From Mycobacterium marinum (GTDB taxonomy: Bacteria > Actinomycetota > Actinomycetes > Mycobacteriales > Mycobacteriaceae), in the NCBI RefSeq assembly GCF_003391395.1, contig NZ_CP024190.1:1612001-1676000 (forward strand): a DNA stretch of 64,000 nt. Direction: 5' to 3'. The notes under the pieces are model-generated. The model ran no database searches. It had not been told where the DNA came from and worked only from the letters and a program-made list of their open reading frames with translations. Both the position numbers and the translations under genes were made by a program. Below are positions 61,029 through 64,000 of the stretch, piece after piece. Every line of letters starts with the position of its first letter. Within the stretch, counting starts at the first letter, position 1.

Positions 61029-61225
61029 CCGGCCCGGTCTGGATGGAAGCCCCGCCGGAGGTCCATGCAACGTTGCTTTCCAGCGGGCCGGGTGCTGGCC
61101 CACTGCTTGCGTCAGCGGCGAGTTGGTCATCGCTGAGTGCGGAGTATGCGGCGGTGGCCGAGGAACTGACTTCCTAGGTGGCGACAATAGAAGCCGTGGC
61201 CTGGCAGGGCCCGAGCGCGGAGGTT
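61025..61225 (+). pseudogene. PPE4/PPE20-like remnant
   Basis: ATG 61025 overlaps the PE stop by four bases, the usual PE/PPE arrangement. It reads MTGPVWMEAPPEVHATLLSS and SLSAEYAAVAEELTS, then a TAG at 61175. The frame continues recognisably as AWQGPSAE to about 61225 before homology is lost and a second stop follows at 61265. The remaining 300 or more residues are absent. Confidence 0.82.
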
Positions 61226-61690
61226 TGCGCCACAAGGGTCGGCATGGCAGCCAACGCACTGACATAGGCCGCCGCCCGTATAACGGTATCTCGCAATGAT
61301 TAACTGCAACCCGGGCACGGCAGTTGTCCGTTCAGACCATTAACGTCAGGGGGACTGCGCGGGATATTCCGTCGGCTGGTGCGCCGCCGACGGCGTTCCC
61401 ACCAGCGGGACCACCGATTCATCGCTCGTATTCATTTCACCCTCGGGGAAATGCGATGAACGGGAAGTCTGCGCGGTCAATGCCCCCGACGCTTCGCGCA
61501 ACGCCATACCCGCCATACCCGCTAAACACGAGCGAGTAGACCCGTCGGTCACCTGAATGGAAGTCGAACACCCCCGCAAACCCGGCGCCGGTCACTGCAC
61601 CCGGACTGATCACGTCCGGCGTCGACTCATCTGCAAGCACCGGTGCCACAGCCGTCACCGGGTCCATTCACGAGGCATGGAGCATTGTTC
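61226..61690. other. Intergenic region, no supported gene
   Basis: About 465 bases between the PPE remnant and the PPE-SVP gene. Short readings on both strands, including one of 76 residues on the minus strand (61437-61667), match nothing I recognise. It presumably contains the promoter of the next gene; it could also hold unrecognisable PPE debris. Confidence 0.5.
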
Positions 61691-62866
61691 ATGAGCTTTA
61701 TGATGTTGCCGCCAGAGATCAACTCGACCCGCATGTACACCGGTCCGGGCTCCGCCTCGCTCAGGGCCGCCGCAGCAAGCTGGAACAGCATATCGGTTGA
61801 ATTGCATTCCGCCGCCGAGTCTTACCGGGCCATGATCGCAGACCTGACCAGCTTCCAATGGCTGGGTCCGTCTTCGGCCGCAATGATCGCGTCGATGCTG
61901 CCCTATGTCGAATGGCTGGAGGCCACTGCCGTCCAGGCAGGACACTCGGCGATGCAGGCCTCGGCCGCGGCCGCCGCCTACGAGCAGGCGTTCGCGATGA
62001 CGGTGCCGCCGCCGGCCATCGTAGCCAACCGCACCGAACTCGCGGGACTGATCGCCACGAACTTCTTCGGCCAAAACACCGCGGCAATCGCGGCCAACGA
62101 AGCCGAATACGCCGAGATGTGGGCCACCGACGCCACCGCGATGACCAGCTACTCCACCACCTCGGCCACCGCAAGAGCGTTGACCCCCTTCACTTCCCCG
62201 CACCAGAGCACCAACCCCGCCGGCCTGGGCGCTCAAAGCGCCGCAGTGGCCAACTCCACCGCCAATGCAGCCGCCGACGGCGGCAACTGGCTGGGGAATC
62301 TGATCATTACCATCGGTGAAGCGTTCGCCCCGTTCGCGCCCGAGGTTACCGTAGCCCTGGTAGCGGTCGGGGAGGCGATCAACGCGCTCCCCTTCCCATC
62401 CTTCTTCGCCGACGACTTCACGATCCTCGACGGTATCCTTGCGTTCTACGCGACTATCGGTTCGATACAAAACATCGAATCGATGAGCAGCGGAATCATC
62501 GGTACCGAAGACACGTTGGGCCTAGTCCCGCACGCCGCCGCGGCCGCCGCCGACGCCCCCAACGCACTCGCCGCACTCGGTGGTGAGCCGGCGATGGGCG
62601 CCGAACTGGGCCCGATCGCAGCAGAGCTGAGCAGTGGCAACAGAATTGGCCAAATGTCGGTCCCGCCCAGCTGGAGCGAACCGAAGGTCACCACCATCAA
62701 AGCGCTGCAGGCCACCCCACTGACCACCCTGCCCACCGACGAGGTTCCCGCATCCGGCATCCCCGGAATGCCCGGAATGGCAATGACCGGAGCAGGCCGC
62801 GGTGGCGTCGCACCCCGATACGGAGTGCGACTGACCGTGATGCCCCGCCCATTCTCCGGCGGATAA
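61691..62866 (+). CDS. PPE-SVP family protein
   Basis: 391 residues from ATG 61691, GGAG eight bases upstream. The PPE domain (SFMMLPPEINSTRMYTGPGS; ATNFFGQNTAAIAANEAEYAEMW) is followed by a middle region and the PPE-SVP motif GQMSVPPSW near residue 330, ending GRGGVAPRYGVRLTVMPRP. The WxG motif reads WLGPSS instead of WQGPSA. ESX-5-type substrates mostly belong to this subfamily. No adjacent PE partner; the PE gene upstream belongs to a different class. Confidence 0.92.
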   Translation: MSFMMLPPEINSTRMYTGPGSASLRAAAASWNSISVELHSAAESYRAMIADLTSFQWLGPSSAAMIASMLPYVEWLEATAVQAGHSAMQASAAAAAYEQAFAMTVPPPAIVANRTELAGLIATNFFGQNTAAIAANEAEYAEMWATDATAMTSYSTTSATARALTPFTSPHQSTNPAGLGAQSAAVANSTANAAADGGNWLGNLIITIGEAFAPFAPEVTVALVAVGEAINALPFPSFFADDFTILDGILAFYATIGSIQNIESMSSGIIGTEDTLGLVPHAAAAAADAPNALAALGGEPAMGAELGPIAAELSSGNRIGQMSVPPSWSEPKVTTIKALQATPLTTLPTDEVPASGIPGMPGMAMTGAGRGGVAPRYGVRLTVMPRPFSGG

Positions 62867-63593
62867 CCAAATTGCTTTGGCGACAAAATTTTCGAGGCTA
62901 TCGAGGCTTTCGAGGTTTTCGAGCGATCTCCTGTATCGGTTCGTCGTGGGGCGACACGACAAATGAGAAACACAGGTCTGCCGTGTCGGAAACGCTGCAC
63001 GCAGGTTTCGAGCACTCGCCGGCGCTACGGCAATGGTCTGGTCGCTGCGCGGCTCCGTTGCTGCCCGGCGATCCCGTGCTCTGCCGGTCAGCTGCGATCG
63101 GGTGAGGGAGGCCACCGCGGATCGTAGCGATGCAGCGACGCGTCGCTCGGTAATGAACGCCTCCAACGGTGAGCGCTGCGAGCGGCCGGTGCTCGAAGCA
63201 GCGATCGAGCGGTGCTTGCGGATGATTGGAATGCTGGTTGGAGAGCAGCCGGTTCACAGCGGTATACATGTTGGGCGCCCGGGCGGCGAAAGCACGTCGG
63301 CTACATGAACGGTGTAGTCGCCCAACCAAGCCAGTGGATCCTCGCACCTCGGCGCCTCGCAAACGGGTATCTGGACGGTAGCTCTCGCTCCTGGGGTCGC
63401 GGCCCGCGGCCATGAGTGGATTGACGCCCGTGGTTTGTGAATCTGTCCGCTCCCATGACTGAAGAGCAGTCGGGCAACTGTGCGGATGCGGGCGCCGCAC
63501 CAAAGTTGCCGTATCGCTAGGTGCTGCGTAGCGGGATTGGCCAGAGCGCTGGAATGATCTTGCCTATCTGACTATGACTATGACTATGCCAGG
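62867..63593. other. Intergenic region, no supported gene
   Basis: About 730 bases. Apart from a short 9-base tandem repeat near its start and a TGACTA triplet repeat near 63569 I see nothing that looks like a real gene; readings of 60-90 residues show no family features. Likely decayed sequence continuing the 58-61 kb pattern. Confidence 0.5.
62892..62923. repeat. 9-base tandem repeat TCGAGGCTN
   Basis: TCGAGGCTA, TCGAGGCTT, TCGAGGTTT and a partial TCGAG run head to tail from 62892. It lies 25 bases after the PPE-SVP stop. Too short to assign a role. Confidence 0.75.
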
Positions 63594-63869
63594 GTGCTAG
63601 GGGCGAAGCGTCGCTACGATTTTCTGGTCACACTGTTGGTCGCTTACGCATCCGGCGACGACGACACCGTCAAGGAGATCCTGGGCCGGCAACTGGAAAT
63701 CGCCATCCTCTCAGGAGGGCACGGGCCCAGCGGAGATAGCCCGGCTCCAAGCGCGAGGACGATGCGATTGCCGCCAACCATACTGATTGTCAAGAACACA
63801 TCCGATGGGATTTGCGACTCTCCGGTGAACGGGGTTGGTCAGGATTGTCTGTATGCCAATGGCTGTTGA
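63594..63869 (+). CDS. Hypothetical protein, uncertain
   Basis: A possible 91-residue product starting at GTG or ATG-like codons near 63594. The first half (AKRRYDFLVTLLVAYASGDD, then DTVKEILGRQLEIAIL) has a protein-like helical look, the second half does not. No ribosome binding site and no family match. It may be a remnant of a larger gene whose end has frameshifted. Confidence 0.25.
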   Translation: MLGAKRRYDFLVTLLVAYASGDDDTVKEILGRQLEIAILSGGHGPSGDSPAPSARTMRLPPTILIVKNTSDGICDSPVNGVGQDCLYANGC

Positions 63870-64000
63870 TGGCGGCCATGGTGGTAGGGCTGCTGATAGC
63901 CGGTCTGTTTGCTTCCGATGCAGACGTGCTGGCCGTGAAACCCCTTGGTTGCGTGGACGCGAAGCTGTCAGGGCCGAGCTTTACGTCTATAACGCCGGTC
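63869..64000 (+). CDS. Possible secreted protein, partial
   Basis: An open frame enters at ATG 63869 (in-frame TTG at 63845 possible) and runs off the right edge. It starts MAAMVVGLLIAGLFASDADV, a hydrophobic stretch with small residues that looks like a signal peptide, followed by LAVKPLGCVDAKLSGPSFTS. Too short to place in a family. It overlaps the end of the preceding uncertain reading. Confidence 0.35.
   Translation, partial: MAAMVVGLLIAGLFASDADVLAVKPLGCVDAKLSGPSFTSITPV

Noticed and set aside
61437..61667. 76-codon minus-strand frame before the PPE-SVP gene
   Set aside because: No start signal or similarity; composition not convincing.

Overview
The window is a GC-rich chromosomal segment from a slow-growing Mycobacterium. 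The evidence is four PPE genes and one PE gene, a PE_PGRS gene, F420-type oxidoreductases, and the whole block from an aofH-like amine oxidase through the moxR3 cluster and the 14-gene nuo operon to an Rv3143-like response regulator. That block follows the M. tuberculosis Rv3143-Rv3170 order in inverted orientation. Species is not decidable by eye; an opportunistic relative of the M. kansasii/M. gordonae/M. szulgai type is a guess.

Layout. (1) 1-8.2 kb: partial aofH, an LLM oxidoreductase, a PE_PGRS gene, the Rv3169 and Rv3168 counterparts, the divergent TetR regulator (Rv3167c counterpart) and an SDR. (2) 8.3-12.5 kb: a five-gene membrane/MoxR/DUF58 cluster. (3) 12.8-17.4 kb: two intact PPE-MPTR genes with the corpse of a third between them. 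(4) 17.5-33.1 kb: nuoN to nuoA on the minus strand, a complete type I NADH dehydrogenase operon except that nuoL carries a one-base frameshift. (5) 33.4-38.0 kb: a PPE gene, a Tat-exported phospholipase C broken by a one-base insertion, a response regulator, a YceI-like protein and an NTF2-like protein. (6) 38.0-45.6 kb: a tightly overlapping minus-strand catabolic operon. It holds a DUF6285 protein, an APH-like kinase and an ACAD11-type dehydrogenase (together resembling the LvaB/LvaA/LvaC 4-hydroxyacyl-CoA module), TetR, an HMG-CoA-lyase-like enzyme, a family III CoA transferase, an alpha/beta hydrolase and a homogentisate-dioxygenase-like cupin. (7) 45.9-50.0 kb: a PE-PPE-domain hydrolase and two medium-chain reductases. 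(8) 50-58.4 kb: a divergent meta-cleavage-type catabolic island (amidohydrolase, extradiol dioxygenase, C-C hydrolase, FAD hydroxylase; TetR, acylating acetaldehyde dehydrogenase, hydroxy-oxovalerate aldolase) that continues into acetolactate decarboxylase and a truncated acetolactate synthase. (9) 58.4-64 kb: a decayed region with a ketoacyl-synthase-III tail, a transposase remnant, an intact PE gene with a dead PPE partner, one intact PPE-SVP gene and sparsely coding sequence to the end.

How it works together. The nuo operon feeds NADH electrons to quinone. The two catabolic operons would deliver acetyl-CoA, pyruvate and reduced cofactors, and each has its own TetR gene and a palindromic operator candidate in its promoter. 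The strongest leads are the two catabolic islands: the LvaABC-like set coupled to CoA transferase, lyase and cupin dioxygenase, and the meta-cleavage set without a recognisable hydratase but with an amidohydrolase and an acetolactate decarboxylase. Several genes (nuoL, plc, one PPE-MPTR, the PPE partner at 61.0 kb, acetolactate synthase) are broken, so either decay is under way or some indels are assembly errors.
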